Assembly: GCF_900129305.1 (NCBI RefSeq)
Contig: NZ_FQVB01000006.1
Location: 62,001-126,000, forward strand
Direction of reading: 5' to 3'
DNA: 64,000 nucleotides
Source: Desulfacinum infernum DSM 9756
GTDB taxonomy: Bacteria; Desulfobacterota; Syntrophobacteria; Syntrophobacterales; DSM-9756
Shown here: positions 40,588-49,523 of the stretch, piece after piece
How positions within the stretch are numbered: the stretch's first letter is position 1
Layout: each line of letters begins with the position of its first letter
Notes under the pieces: model-generated
What the model saw: the letters and a program-made list of their open reading frames with translations, nothing else
Told to the model about the DNA's origin: nothing
Databases searched by the model: none
Made by a program: the position numbers and the translations under genes

Positions 40588-43062
40588 CTATTCCCGCTTC
40601 CCTTCCTCGGGCAGGGGCCAGCGAATTTCAAACTCCGTCCCATTTCCCGGCTCCGAGGCCAAGCGGATCGTCCCCCCCAGGAGACTCACCGCCTTCTTCA
40701 CCAGGGCCAGCCCGATCCCGGTGCCGGCGTAAGCCGTGCGGGGATGTAACCGCTGAAAGATATTGAAGATCCTCTCGTGATGGACCGGATCAATCCCGAT
40801 TCCATTGTCCGACACCATAAGAACCGCTTCGTTTCCTTCCACCCGGCAGGCGATCCGCACCCGGTGCCCCGAGTCTTCCCTCCGGTACTTGAGGGCGTTG
40901 TCCACCAGGTTGGAAAGGATCTGCCGAAGCAGGGCTCGGTCCGCCCATAGGGAGGAAACCTCCAGGTCCAAAACCAGTTCCGTTTCGCCGGATCGCATGG
41001 TCTCCTCATACGGCTGGAGAACGTCTTCCACGAAGGACTCCACCTGGACGGCCTCCCATGCGAGCGCCTTCCGGCCCAGGCGGGAATAGTTCAAGAGATC
41101 CGAGATGAGGTTCCCCATGCGTTCGGAGGCTTCCAGGATGTGGTCGAAATAGCGCCGCCCCTCCTCGTTCAAAGCCTCCCGGTGGCGCCGGGCGATGATT
41201 TCCGCAAACCCGCTGATGGCCCGAAGCGGCGCCCGAAGATCGTGGGAGACGGAAAAGACAAAGGCCTCCAATTCCTTGTTGGCTTCGGTGAGCTGGGCGA
41301 TCCGCTGCGCCACGCGCAGCTCCAGTTCGGCCGCCAGCTCCTTCAGGGCCCGCTCCGCCCGGACGCGCTCCGTGATGTCCATCCCCACGGAGATCAGGCA
41401 CTGGGTCCCCTGGAGAACCACCAGTTCGCAGGAAAAGAGCATGTGGCTGATCTCGCCGTTTTTCATCCGAAGATCCAGGTCCAAGTTCGTCACGCGCCCT
41501 CGGGTCCGAAGCTGTTTCAGCAGCCGCCGTCGGTCCGAGGGGTCGCGCCACAGGCCGATTTCCAAGGTGGTCCGCCCGATCATCTCTTCCCGGCTGTATC
41601 CCGTGACTTCACAATAAGTATCGTTGACGTCCAACACTAGGGCATCTTCCAGACGGGTGATGCTCATGAGGAGCGGGGCCGACCGGAAGGCCTTGGCGAA
41701 TTTCTCCTCGCTCTCGCGAAGGGCCCGCTCCACCCGCACCCGCTCCGTGATGTCGAGAGCCGTGAACGTCACCCCGTGGGACAGATCCTGCGGATCGATG
41801 GGGCACGAACTGAGCAGGATCTCGAGGATGCGCCCGTCCTTGCGCCGCCAGCGGGTTTCCACCGTGCCCATGCCCTTTTGAGCGATCTGGCGGTACATTT
41901 CCCGGCCCACGAATTCAAACTCCTCGTCGCTCGGGTAGAAGATCCGCGCACTTCGCCCCAGGAGTTCATAGCGGGAGCAGCCTGTCATTCGGCACAGCTG
42001 CTCGTTGGCCTCGTGAATCACCCGGTTTTTCACCATACCGATGCCCACGGGAGCGGCCCGAAAGATGCTCTTCAAGGTGGATTCCCTCTCCCGAAGCTCT
42101 TCCTCGGCCACCCTTCGCTCCGTCACGTCCTGGACGAACCCCACGGATCGGACGATGCTCCCGTCGGTTCTCCGAACATGTTCACACTTTTCGAAGACCG
42201 TCCGGATCCGCCCGTCCTTGGGTCCAACGATGCGATGTTCGATCTCGTAACCGTCCTTTCCTTGGCGAACGGACTCCATGTAGGCCCGGTCCACCCGGCC
42301 CCGGTCGTCTGGATGGACACACTGGAGGAACAACTCGTAGGAAGGCGGTGTGTCGGGATCCACGCCGAACAGGCGGGAGACTTCCGGAGACCAGGTGAGG
42401 GATCGGGTTTCCACGTCGTACTCCCAGGATCCGATGCGGGCAATGGACTGGGTCTTTTGGAGAAGTTCCATGTTCCGACGCAGAGCTTCTTCCGAAAGCC
42501 GGCGGCGGGCCTCCATGGCCAGCAGTTGCCCCAAAAGGACCGTGGCAGGCGGATAGATGAGGAGGACGGGCAGACCGATTTGCTTCAAGACGCCGAGGCC
42601 CATGGGCCAAGGGAGGGTGAGCATCCAAAGGAGCATGAGGACATGGACGGCAAGTCCCAGGAGGAAAAGAGAACTGGCTCCCACTTCTTCCGGCCGTCCC
42701 TTCATCCGGCGATGCCACACCATGCCGGCCTGGGCCGAGGTGGTGATCACCCCTATGCCGGTCCAGGCTCCCACGCCCCCCAGATGAAACCGATAAGCGG
42801 CGGCCATGGCCGCGGCCACCGCTCCCGTAACGGGGCCGCCGAAGAGTCCGGCCAGGGACAAGATGATGGACCGCCCGTCGAAGATGAGTCCCGGGGCGTA
42901 GTGGAACGGAAGCTGCATGCCCACCACGGTGACAAAGCCGAAGAGGAGACCGCCCAGGACCCGTTTCACCGAATCTTGTGGAAAACGTAGGCGCTCCAGC
43001 AGGTTGTAGCTGGCGCTCAAAGCGACCAGCAACGCCACATTCAAGACGAGATCGCGGTACAC
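40588..43062 (-). CDS. Sensor histidine kinase with LytS-type 5TM domain and three or four PAS domains
   Basis: At 824 residues, the N-terminal 190 residues are hydrophobic with the 5TM-LYT pattern (GLIFDGRSIILSLAGLFGGPVTGAVAAAMAAAYR). Three clear PAS/PAC units follow at about 205-330, 335-455 and 460-585 (each ending in a DITERV or DVTERR type motif). A helical linker leads to the H-box SVSHDLRAPLRAISGF and the HATPase (NLVDNALKYR, DNGIGIDP, GTGIGLALVKK). LytS-type domains sense cell-wall or small-molecule signals. It probably phosphorylates the Rcp1-like receiver downstream; 507 bp of repeats lie between the two genes. Confidence 0.93.
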   Translation of the reverse strand: MYRDLVLNVALLVALSASYNLLERLRFPQDSVKRVLGGLLFGFVTVVGMQLPFHYAPGLIFDGRSIILSLAGLFGGPVTGAVAAAMAAAYRFHLGGVGAWTGIGVITTSAQAGMVWHRRMKGRPEEVGASSLFLLGLAVHVLMLLWMLTLPWPMGLGVLKQIGLPVLLIYPPATVLLGQLLAMEARRRLSEEALRRNMELLQKTQSIARIGSWEYDVETRSLTWSPEVSRLFGVDPDTPPSYELFLQCVHPDDRGRVDRAYMESVRQGKDGYEIEHRIVGPKDGRIRTVFEKCEHVRRTDGSIVRSVGFVQDVTERRVAEEELRERESTLKSIFRAAPVGIGMVKNRVIHEANEQLCRMTGCSRYELLGRSARIFYPSDEEFEFVGREMYRQIAQKGMGTVETRWRRKDGRILEILLSSCPIDPQDLSHGVTFTALDITERVRVERALRESEEKFAKAFRSAPLLMSITRLEDALVLDVNDTYCEVTGYSREEMIGRTTLEIGLWRDPSDRRRLLKQLRTRGRVTNLDLDLRMKNGEISHMLFSCELVVLQGTQCLISVGMDITERVRAERALKELAAELELRVAQRIAQLTEANKELEAFVFSVSHDLRAPLRAISGFAEIIARRHREALNEEGRRYFDHILEASERMGNLISDLLNYSRLGRKALAWEAVQVESFVEDVLQPYEETMRSGETELVLDLEVSSLWADRALLRQILSNLVDNALKYRREDSGHRVRIACRVEGNEAVLMVSDNGIGIDPVHHERIFNIFQRLHPRTAYAGTGIGLALVKKAVSLLGGTIRLASEPGNGTEFEIRWPLPEEGKRE

Positions 43063-43431
43063 GGCATCCTCGTTATCCAGTAGCCGTCATATGGTCCGAT
43101 CTTGGGGCGGGATAGCAGCTCGCCCCTAAGAAACCGGACCAAACTCGTGAGTAGGCGCGGGATCTATCCCCTCCTGCCCTCCGTAAAAGCAGATTATGGG
43201 GCCAATGATGAGAAGCCCCTACCGTCTTTTGCCTGGAGGAAGGCCACGTCTTGGTATGGAGTTGTTCATAGCCCAGGTGGGACCAAAGGAAAAGAGGGAC
43301 CGCCAGGATGGTTTCCACCCGGAAGGGATTTTCCCTGTTCCGATCGAATGCTTTCTGCTGTAGGTTTTCGGGAGGTTTTTTTGGCTCCTAGAGGCCGAGT
43401 CAAAGGTTCTTCCCTGTTAAGGAGGTGTCCC
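43063..43431. other. Intergenic region with degenerate REP palindromes
   Basis: A weak REP pair remains (TTGGGGCGGGATAGCAGC.. and GCGCGGGATCTATCCCCTCC, 43103-43180). No gene, promoter or hairpin terminator is clear in the rest. Confidence 0.4.
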
Positions 43432-44589
43432 ATGGCCGACTATCCGACGCTTTTTTCGCCCTTTCGCCTGAACGGCCTTGAACTTTCCAACCGGATCACC
43501 ATGGCGCCGTTCTATGCCGGCTACGCCCACGCAGACGGCACGGTGAGCCCGCTTCTGCTGGATCACTACCGGGAGATGGCCCGATCCGGGGCCGCCATGA
43601 TCGTGGTGGAAAACATCGGGGTGCATGAAACGGGGCTGGGAAGCCCGTTCATGCTGCGGGCCGACCACGACCGCTACCTGCCGGGCCTGGAGCGGCTGGC
43701 TCGGACCATCCAAGACGAAGGGGCCGTGGCCGCGGCGCAGATCAACCACGCGGGCCGATTCGCCTACACGCCGGAGCGCCTGGCGCCGTCCCCGTTCCAG
43801 ACGGGAGAGGTGGTGCCCAGGGAGATGGACGCAGGGGATCTGGAAACCGTCCGCCGAGCCTACGCCGATGCGGCGCGAAGGATCCGGGACGCCGGATTCG
43901 ACCTGGTGGAGATCCATGGCGGGACGGGATACCTGCTGGTGCAGTTTCTTTCCGCCCGAACCAACCGGCGCCGGGACGCCTACGGAGGATCCCTGGAAAA
44001 CCGCATGCGCTTTCCCCTGGAGGTGGTGGAGGCGGTCCGGGAGGCCGTCGGGCCGGGATACCCGGTGGGCTACCGGTTCCTGGCCGACGAGTGCCTTCCC
44101 GACGGACTCGGAGTGGAGGAGACGGCCGTTTACGCCGTGGAACTGGAAAAGCGGCGGGTGGCTTATCTTTCCGTGATGGCCGGGACCTACGACTCCTTCT
44201 TTCTTCCGGACTATCTCGCCCGGGAAAAGCAGCAGGGGTACATGGCGGATTTCGCCGCCCGGATCAAGAAGGCCGCGGCCGGAACACCCGTCATCGCCGC
44301 CGGGCGGATCCAGGATCCGGAAACGGCCGAGGCCATCCTCACCGAAGGCAAGGCGGATCTCATCGGGCTGGCGCGGGTGCTTTTTGCCGATCCGCTCTGG
44401 CCGCGGAAAGCCAAGGGAGAGTCGGCCGAACCCATCGTGCGCTGCGAACCCACCTGCTCCCTTTGCATGAAACGGGTCATGAAGGGAAAGCCCGCCTTCT
44501 GCTCCCAGTGGCCCAAGGAAAAGCGCGAGGCGTTCCTGGCCCGCTGCAACGAATCCCCGGCCGAAGCCGAAAAGGACCTGGCCGAATAA
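43432..44589 (+). CDS. Old-yellow-enzyme family NADH:flavin oxidoreductase
   Basis: This 385-residue TIM-barrel FMN enzyme starts at an ATG with AAGGAGG upstream. The motifs are NRITMAPFYAGYAHADG, INHAGRFA, VEIHGGTGYLLVQFLSARTNRRRDAYGGSLENR and AAGRIQDPETAEAILTEGKADLIGLARVLFADP. The C-terminus has Cys residues (CEPTCSLCMKRVMKGKPAFC) in the place where 2,4-dienoyl-CoA-reductase-like enzymes bind a 4Fe-4S cluster, but the FAD/NAD domain is missing. It probably reduces activated double bonds. It is 23 bp upstream of a diguanylate cyclase gene. Confidence 0.9.
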   Translation: MADYPTLFSPFRLNGLELSNRITMAPFYAGYAHADGTVSPLLLDHYREMARSGAAMIVVENIGVHETGLGSPFMLRADHDRYLPGLERLARTIQDEGAVAAAQINHAGRFAYTPERLAPSPFQTGEVVPREMDAGDLETVRRAYADAARRIRDAGFDLVEIHGGTGYLLVQFLSARTNRRRDAYGGSLENRMRFPLEVVEAVREAVGPGYPVGYRFLADECLPDGLGVEETAVYAVELEKRRVAYLSVMAGTYDSFFLPDYLAREKQQGYMADFAARIKKAAAGTPVIAAGRIQDPETAEAILTEGKADLIGLARVLFADPLWPRKAKGESAEPIVRCEPTCSLCMKRVMKGKPAFCSQWPKEKREAFLARCNESPAEAEKDLAE

Positions 44590-44612
44590 CCCGACCAAAG
44601 GGGGGAAGCGGC

Positions 44613-45512
44613 ATGGACGAAGCCTTCTACAAGAGCCTTTTGGACAGCATGGCCGACGGCGTCTATTTCGTGGACATGGAGCGGCGGATCACCTTCTGGA
44701 ACAAGGCGGCGGAGCGCATCACCGGTTACACGGCCCAAGAGGTGCTGGGGAAGTCCTGCGCCGACAACATTTTGAGGCACGTGGACGAGTCGGGACGGGA
44801 GCTCTGCGTGGAGGGGTGCCCGCTGGCGGCCGTGGTTCAGGACGGCCGAATGCGCGAGGCCCGGGTGTACATGCACCACAAGCTGGGGCACCGGACCCCC
44901 GTGGACGTCCGGGCTACGGCCATGCGGGACGTTGCGGGAAAGATCGTCGGCGCGGTGGAGATCTTCCATACCGCGTCGGAAAGAATCAACGTCCTGGATG
45001 AGATCGAAAAGCTCCGAAAGGAAGTGCTGACAGACCCCCTCACCGGGGTGGGCAACCGCCGCTACGCCGAAATGCGCCTGGAAGAATGCGAAAAGGACGA
45101 AAAGGAATACGGCGTTCCCTACGGCATCCTCTTCGTGGACATCGACCACTTCAAGGCGGTGAACGACACGTGGGGGCACGGGGTGGGCGACAAGGTGCTG
45201 CGGATGGTGGCGGGGGTGCTGGATGGAGCCGTCCGAAGCCTGGACACCCCTTGCCGGTGGGGCGGCGAAGAGTTCGTGGTGCTGTGCCGGAACATCTCCC
45301 AAGAGGGCTTGCGCGCTCTGGGGGAACGCCTGCGGATGCTCGTCGAAAAGAGCTGGCTGGATCATCAGGGGGAGCGGATCGCCGTGACCGCCTCCATCGG
45401 AGGCGCCATCTCCAGGCCGGGAGAAACCTCCGACGACGTGGTGGAGCGGGCCGACAGGCAGCTCTACCGAAGCAAGGCCGAAGGGCGAAACCGCCTGAGC
45501 CTGGAGGAGTGA
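44613..45512 (+). CDS. PAS domain diguanylate cyclase
   Basis: At 299 residues, a PAS domain (about 5-125) with three cysteines (C49, C65, C69: CVEGCPL) may bind a cofactor or sense redox. The GGDEF domain is at about 135-297. The active site is GGEEF (217-221), with the inhibitory RxxD site RSLD (208-211) five residues before it, so c-di-GMP product inhibition is expected. It is soluble. GGGGGAAG precedes the ATG. The stop codon starts a heptamer array. Confidence 0.93.
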   Translation: MDEAFYKSLLDSMADGVYFVDMERRITFWNKAAERITGYTAQEVLGKSCADNILRHVDESGRELCVEGCPLAAVVQDGRMREARVYMHHKLGHRTPVDVRATAMRDVAGKIVGAVEIFHTASERINVLDEIEKLRKEVLTDPLTGVGNRRYAEMRLEECEKDEKEYGVPYGILFVDIDHFKAVNDTWGHGVGDKVLRMVAGVLDGAVRSLDTPCRWGGEEFVVLCRNISQEGLRALGERLRMLVEKSWLDHQGERIAVTASIGGAISRPGETSDDVVERADRQLYRSKAEGRNRLSLEE

Positions 45513-45559
45513 TGAGTGACGAGTTATGGGTGACGGGTGACGAGTGATGAGTGATGGGG
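45510..45559 (+). repeat. Stop-codon-anchored heptanucleotide array (seven units)
   Basis: TGATGAG, TGACGAG, TTATGGG, TGACGGG, TGACGAG, TGATGAG, TGATGGG, starting exactly at the TGA stop of the diguanylate cyclase gene. Confidence 0.85.
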
Positions 45560-45585
45560 GCGTGCGTGGGACCTCCCCCATGCGG

Positions 45586-45632
45586 TTGACCGTTGGTAAC
45601 AGAGCCGATAAAATCTGGTCAGATTGGTCAGA
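45586..45632 (+). promoter_or_regulatory. Promoter and operator of the Phd/PIN toxin-antitoxin genes
   Basis: The -35 TTGACC (45586-45591), exactly 17 bases, and -10 TAAAAT (45609-45614) form a good sigma-70 promoter. A perfect palindrome AATCTG-GT-CAGATT (45612-45625) covers the start site, with a third half-site GGTCAGA following. This fits autorepression by the antitoxin. Confidence 0.75.
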
Positions 45633-45665
45633 CTATCCCATGAGTCCCGCATATTGGAGGCGGTT

Positions 45666-45920
45666 GTGGAAAAGGGAACATGGCAAGTTCAGGAAGTCAA
45701 AAGTAGGCTGAGCCACGTTCTGGAAAACGCTCGAAAGTTCGGCCCGCAGATCATTACAAAGCACGGCAAAAAAGTGGCCGTCATCCTCAGCTATGAAGAC
45801 TACACAAGGCACCGACGAGCGCATTCCTCCCTGGTCGATTTCTTCGCCGGATCCCCACTTAAGGGAATCGACTTGGACGATCTCAGACAAAAGGATCCTC
45901 CAAGGGACGTGGTGCTGTGA
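45666..45920 (+). CDS. Phd/YefM-family antitoxin
   Basis: This 84-residue protein starts at a GTG 5 bases after GGAGG. The N-terminal DNA-binding fold is typical (WQVQEVKSRLSHVLENARKFGPQIITKHGKKVAVILSYEDYTR). The C-terminal part (SSLVDFFAGSPLKGIDLDDL) should wrap and block the toxin. It probably represses its own promoter. The toxin gene overlaps its end. Confidence 0.9.
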   Translation: MEKGTWQVQEVKSRLSHVLENARKFGPQIITKHGKKVAVILSYEDYTRHRRAHSSLVDFFAGSPLKGIDLDDLRQKDPPRDVVL

Positions 45921-46339
45921 GATTCTTGCTGGACACGTGCGTACTTTCTGAACTTCTCAGGGCCGTTCCCGCTCAACCCGTCGTGGACTGGATTGCTGCG
46001 CAGGAGGAAGTGGATTTGTGCATCAGCGTTCTTACCGTGGGTGAAATCCACAAGGGCGCCGAGAAGGTTTCCGATCCGGCGCGCAGGACGAAAATCCGTA
46101 AATGGCTGGAAAGGGATCTTACCGAGCGCTTTTATGGACGGATCCTTCCAATCGACATCCAAGTGGCCCGCGTATGGGGCACTGTTCAGGCCAAGGCCGA
46201 AGCGAATGGCCGTCCCATGCCGGCCATCGATGGGTTGATCGCAGCTACCGCTATCGCCCACGATCTGACCGTCGTGACGAGGAACACTCGGGACATGGAA
46301 ATAAGCGGTGTTTCCCTCCTGAACCCTTGGACAAGCTAG
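45917..46339 (+). CDS. PIN-domain toxin (VapC/FitB-type ribonuclease)
   Basis: At 140 residues, the GTG start overlaps the antitoxin stop as GTGA. PIN acidic residues are visible: D6 in FLLDTCVLSEL, E in TVGEIHKG, D in PAIDGLIAATA, and the last Asp in TRNTRDM. It should be a Mg-dependent RNase that slows growth when free of antitoxin. Pairing of a FitB-like PIN toxin with a Phd-type antitoxin is a common mixed arrangement. Confidence 0.92.
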   Translation: MRFLLDTCVLSELLRAVPAQPVVDWIAAQEEVDLCISVLTVGEIHKGAEKVSDPARRTKIRKWLERDLTERFYGRILPIDIQVARVWGTVQAKAEANGRPMPAIDGLIAATAIAHDLTVVTRNTRDMEISGVSLLNPWTS

Positions 46340-46433
46340 CTGCTTTTGCGGACATCGGCCCGCCACTTTCACCTTCCGGTATGAAGAGAGTGCAATCCGG
46401 ATCGGAAGATCCTTTCCGGCGGTTCGGTTCCGT

Positions 46434-46457
46434 CGGGCGGCGTAAAGCCCGCCCTAC
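46434..46457. repeat. REP-like palindrome
   Basis: GGGCGGCGTAAAGCCCGCCC-TAC between convergent genes. It may end both transcripts. Confidence 0.6.
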
Positions 46458-46475
46458 GAAAGACGACCATGATCG

Positions 46476-47300
46476 CTAGATGAAGGGCACCAGCTCCACC
46501 AGGTCGGTCATGAGGTGGAAGAGGCGGAAGGCCTGGAGGACGTCCGCAGCCGATGCGGCGACGGTGGTGCCGTCCAGCCGCTCGACGCCGGGGATGGCCG
46601 TCACGCGGTCCACGGCCGACGCCGTGGTGAAGCCCACGGTCAACTGCACCGGCTCTTCCACCCGGAAGGGCTTCAGGGATCGGGCCTTCCGGAGGGCCCT
46701 TTCGGCGCCCGCCCGGATTTTTTCGTTGCAGGCGGCCGGAGACAGGCAGAGCGCCGCGTAGGCCCCCAGGCCCTGCTTCACCTCCACCGTTTCCACATCA
46801 CCCAGCAGCTCCCGGGCCTCCCGCGCCGCCTTGTCGTCACCCGTCACCAGCGCCACGGGGATGCCGTAATGGCCCGCCAGGGCGGCGCTGATCCCGATTT
46901 CCCCCACCGGCGTCCCGTTGAGTTTCACCGAGGCGATGCGGCCCGTGTAGGTGTGAACGATCACCCCGTCGGCCGTTCCCGCCATGGCGTGATAGCCCAC
47001 CAGGAAGACGGCGTCGAAGCCCAGCTGCACGCCTTCCATCATGGAAAGGGGCCGAGGCGAGCCCATGACGAGCCGCACCCGGGGATCCAGTTCATCGGCC
47101 AGAAGGTTCAGGCCCACGTTGTGGGAGTCGGCCACGGCCACTTCGGAAGCGCCCGCCGCAAAGGCTCCCGCCACGGCCGCGTTCACCTCCTCGGTCATGC
47201 GCTTTCGCGCCCACTGGAATTCCCGGCCCTGCGGGGACGAATGCTCGCTCCGAACCACGCAGCCGATCCCTTCGATATCCACCGAGACAAAGACCTTCAT
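46476..47300 (-). CDS. dppA: D-aminopeptidase, peptidase family M55 (DppA type)
   Basis: At 274 residues, the zinc ligands of Bacillus DppA can be placed at nearly the same positions: D8 and E10 (SVDIEGIG), H60 (VADSHN), H104 (VGYHAMAG) and E134 (PVGEIG), with the catalytic His in VIVHTY. It hydrolyses D-amino-acid peptides such as D-Ala-D-Ala. It is the last gene of a dipeptide ABC operon and overlaps the ATPase gene by 4 bp, the same association as in the Bacillus dpp operon. This suggests recycling of cell-wall peptides. Confidence 0.93.
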   Translation of the reverse strand: MKVFVSVDIEGIGCVVRSEHSSPQGREFQWARKRMTEEVNAAVAGAFAAGASEVAVADSHNVGLNLLADELDPRVRLVMGSPRPLSMMEGVQLGFDAVFLVGYHAMAGTADGVIVHTYTGRIASVKLNGTPVGEIGISAALAGHYGIPVALVTGDDKAAREARELLGDVETVEVKQGLGAYAALCLSPAACNEKIRAGAERALRKARSLKPFRVEEPVQLTVGFTTASAVDRVTAIPGVERLDGTTVAASAADVLQAFRLFHLMTDLVELVPFI

Positions 47301-48304
47301 GCGGACCTCCTCCGTGCGTCAAAACCGGTGCCGTGCCACAGATGGCAGGCGACCACATGATCCGGCCCCACCTCGACCGGGGCGGGCTCTGTTTCCCGGC
47401 ACACGTCCATCACTTCCGGACACCGGGGATGGAACCGGCAGCCGGGCGGGATGTGGACCGGGCTGGGCACGTCCCCCGGCAGGAGCGCCAGCGGCTGACG
47501 GCGCGCCGGGTCGGGCTTGGGCACGGCCGCCATGAGCGCCCGGGTGTAGGGATGCCTTGGAGTTTGGAACAGATCCCCTCGCGGCGCGGTTTCCACGATA
47601 CGCCCGAGATACATGACCGCCACCCGGTGACTCACGTGCCGGATGACGCTGAGATCGTGGGAGATGAAAAGATAGGAATAGCCCCGCCGTTTCTGTAGGT
47701 CCTTGACGAGGTTGAGGATCTGGGCCTGGACGGAGACGTCCAGAGCGGACGTGGGCTCGTCGAAGACCACGAACCGGGGGCCGGTGATGAGGGCCCGGGC
47801 GATGTTGATGCGCTGGCGCTGACCGCCGCTGAATTCGTGGGGATATCGGTACATGTGCTCGGGGCGGAGGCCCACTTCGGCCAGCATGGCTTCCACCCGA
47901 CGGGTCACTTCCGCTCCGCGCGCCAGCCCGTTCACTTCCAGAGGAAAGCCCACGGCCTTCTTGACGAGCATCCGGGGATCCAGGGACGACTGCGGGTCCT
48001 GGAAGACCACCTGGATGTTTCGGCGCATGCGCCTTTTCGCCTCGCCTTCCAGGGCCAGGATGTCTTCCCCCCGGTAGAGGACCCGGCCGGCGTCGGGACG
48101 GTGGAGGCCCAAAAGGAGCATGCCCACGGTGGATTTGCCGCAGCCCGACTCCCCCACCAGGCCCAGAGTCTCCCCTTCCCGCACGTGGAAGCTCACGCCG
48201 TCCACGGCTCGCAAAAACGCCTTCCTGCGCCCCCACAGGCCGGAAGCCCCGGCGGGAAAGTACTTTCGGAGCCCCTCCGCGCGGATCACCACCCCTTCAT
48301 CCAC
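47297..48304 (-). CDS. dppF: Peptide ABC transporter ATP-binding protein, DppF/OppF type
   Basis: At 335 residues, I chose the GTG at 48304 because GGGGAGG lies 9 bases upstream; the frame is open to a GTG at 48334. Walker A is GESGCGKST, signature [15 protein letters not shown], Walker [13 protein letters not shown]-loop [13 protein letters not shown]. The oligopeptide C-terminal domain has the Fe-S-like Cys cluster ([15 protein letters not shown]). With DppD it powers the permease DppBC. Confidence 0.92.
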   Translation of the reverse strand: MDEGVVIRAEGLRKYFPAGASGLWGRRKAFLRAVDGVSFHVREGETLGLVGESGCGKSTVGMLLLGLHRPDAGRVLYRGEDILALEGEAKRRMRRNIQVVFQDPQSSLDPRMLVKKAVGFPLEVNGLARGAEVTRRVEAMLAEVGLRPEHMYRYPHEFSGGQRQRINIARALITGPRFVVFDEPTSALDVSVQAQILNLVKDLQKRRGYSYLFISHDLSVIRHVSHRVAVMYLGRIVETAPRGDLFQTPRHPYTRALMAAVPKPDPARRQPLALLPGDVPSPVHIPPGCRFHPRCPEVMDVCRETEPAPVEVGPDHVVACHLWHGTGFDARRRSA

Positions 48305-48398
48305 CTTCCAATTCCTCCCCTGCATCCCGGGCACGGCCTTCGGGCCGCCGCCTTATCCCCACAAAGCCAAACGAAGAGAATTCCGTCACCGCGCATTC

Positions 48399-48450
48399 AG
48401 CGGGCGGGGATAAACCCCGCCCCTACCCCGACGGGCCCATGCGCTCCCCC
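48399..48450. repeat. REP hairpin and partial second copy between dppF and dppD
   Basis: GGGCGGGGATAAACCCCGCCC-CTAC, then an eroded partner. No gene. Confidence 0.6.
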
Positions 48451-48453
48451 CTC

Positions 48454-48554
48454 ACCCCTTTCACCTTTTACCTTTCACCTTTCACCTTTTACCTTTCACC
48501 TTTTACCTTTCACCTTTTACCTTTCACCTTTTACCTTTCACCTTTTACCTTTCC
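48454..48554 (-). repeat. Heptanucleotide array running through the dppD stop codon
   Basis: On the minus strand, alternating TAAAAGG and TGAAAGG units, at least ten, with the TAA stop of dppD (48531-48533) inside the array. The last residues (KVKGER) are encoded by the array. Confidence 0.85.
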
Positions 48555-49520
48555 CCTTCCCGCATGACAAAACACCCAATGATCCTTCCCCACTTCCACC
48601 CCGGCCGGCTCCAGGTGCTCGCACTCCTTGCGGGCCGCCGGGCAGCGGGGGTGAAACCGGCAGCCGGCCGGCGGATCGATGAGGCCCGGAACCACTCCCG
48701 GGATGGAGGCCAGAACCTCCCGGTCCTCGTCCACGCTGGGAACGGCCGCCAGAAGCCCCCGGGTGTAGGGATGGCCGGGAGAGCGGAAGAGGGCGTCCAC
48801 AGGGGCCGTCTCCACGATCTTTCCCGCGTACATGACCGCCACCCGGTCGCACAGGTGCGCCACCACGCCCAGATCGTGGGTGATGAAAAGAACGGACGTC
48901 CCCCGGGCCCGGGTGAGTTCGTTCAAGATGTGGAGCACCTGGGCCTGCACGGTCACGTCCAGGGCCGTGGTGGGCTCGTCGGCGATGAGAAGGTCCGGCC
49001 GGCACGACAGTTCCATGGCGATCATGACCCGCTGGCGCATGCCGCCGGAAAGCTCGTGGGGGTATTTGCGAAGGACCGATTCGGGATCGGGCATGCGCAC
49101 CTGTTCCAGCATCTCCACGCAGATCCGCCGGGCGGCCTTCCGGCTCACCTTCTGGTGGAGACGCACCACCTCCTCCATCTGGTTTCCCACGGTGAAGACG
49201 GGGTTGAGGCTCGTCATGGGCTCCTGGAAGATCATGGAGATGTCGTTCCCCCGAATCCGGCGCATCTCCTTCATGGGAAGCGTCAGCATGTCCCGGCCCT
49301 TGAAAAGGATCCGGCCCCCCATGATCCGCCCCGGCGGATCGGCGATGAGCCGCAGAATGCTTCGAGCCAGCACCGACTTGCCGCATCCCGTCTCTCCCAC
49401 CAGCCCCAGGATTTCCCCGCGGCGCACGGCAAGGTGCACGCCTTCCAGGGCCCGCACCACCCCCTGGTAGGTGAAGAACCGCACCGAAAGGTCCTGAATG
49501 TGCAGCAGGTCTCCGTTCAC
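48531..49520 (-). CDS. dppD: Peptide ABC transporter ATP-binding protein, DppD/OppD type
   Basis: At 329 residues, Walker A is GETGCGKS, signature LSGGMRQRVMIAMEL, Walker B LLIADEPTTALD, H-loop THDLGVVAHLCDR. The C-terminal domain has [15 protein letters not shown]. The gene directly follows dppC (3 bp). Its 3' end is made of heptamer repeat, so changes in copy number by slipped replication would alter the last residues. A 226-bp repeat-filled gap separates it from dppF, which is unusual inside this operon. Confidence 0.93.
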   Translation of the reverse strand: MNGDLLHIQDLSVRFFTYQGVVRALEGVHLAVRRGEILGLVGETGCGKSVLARSILRLIADPPGRIMGGRILFKGRDMLTLPMKEMRRIRGNDISMIFQEPMTSLNPVFTVGNQMEEVVRLHQKVSRKAARRICVEMLEQVRMPDPESVLRKYPHELSGGMRQRVMIAMELSCRPDLLIADEPTTALDVTVQAQVLHILNELTRARGTSVLFITHDLGVVAHLCDRVAVMYAGKIVETAPVDALFRSPGHPYTRGLLAAVPSVDEDREVLASIPGVVPGLIDPPAGCRFHPRCPAARKECEHLEPAGVEVGKDHWVFCHAGRGKVKGER

Positions 49521-49523
49521 GCG

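Noticed and set aside
48454-48554. CRISPR-like array
   Set aside because: The unit is 7 bp with no spacers; it is a heptamer tandem repeat.
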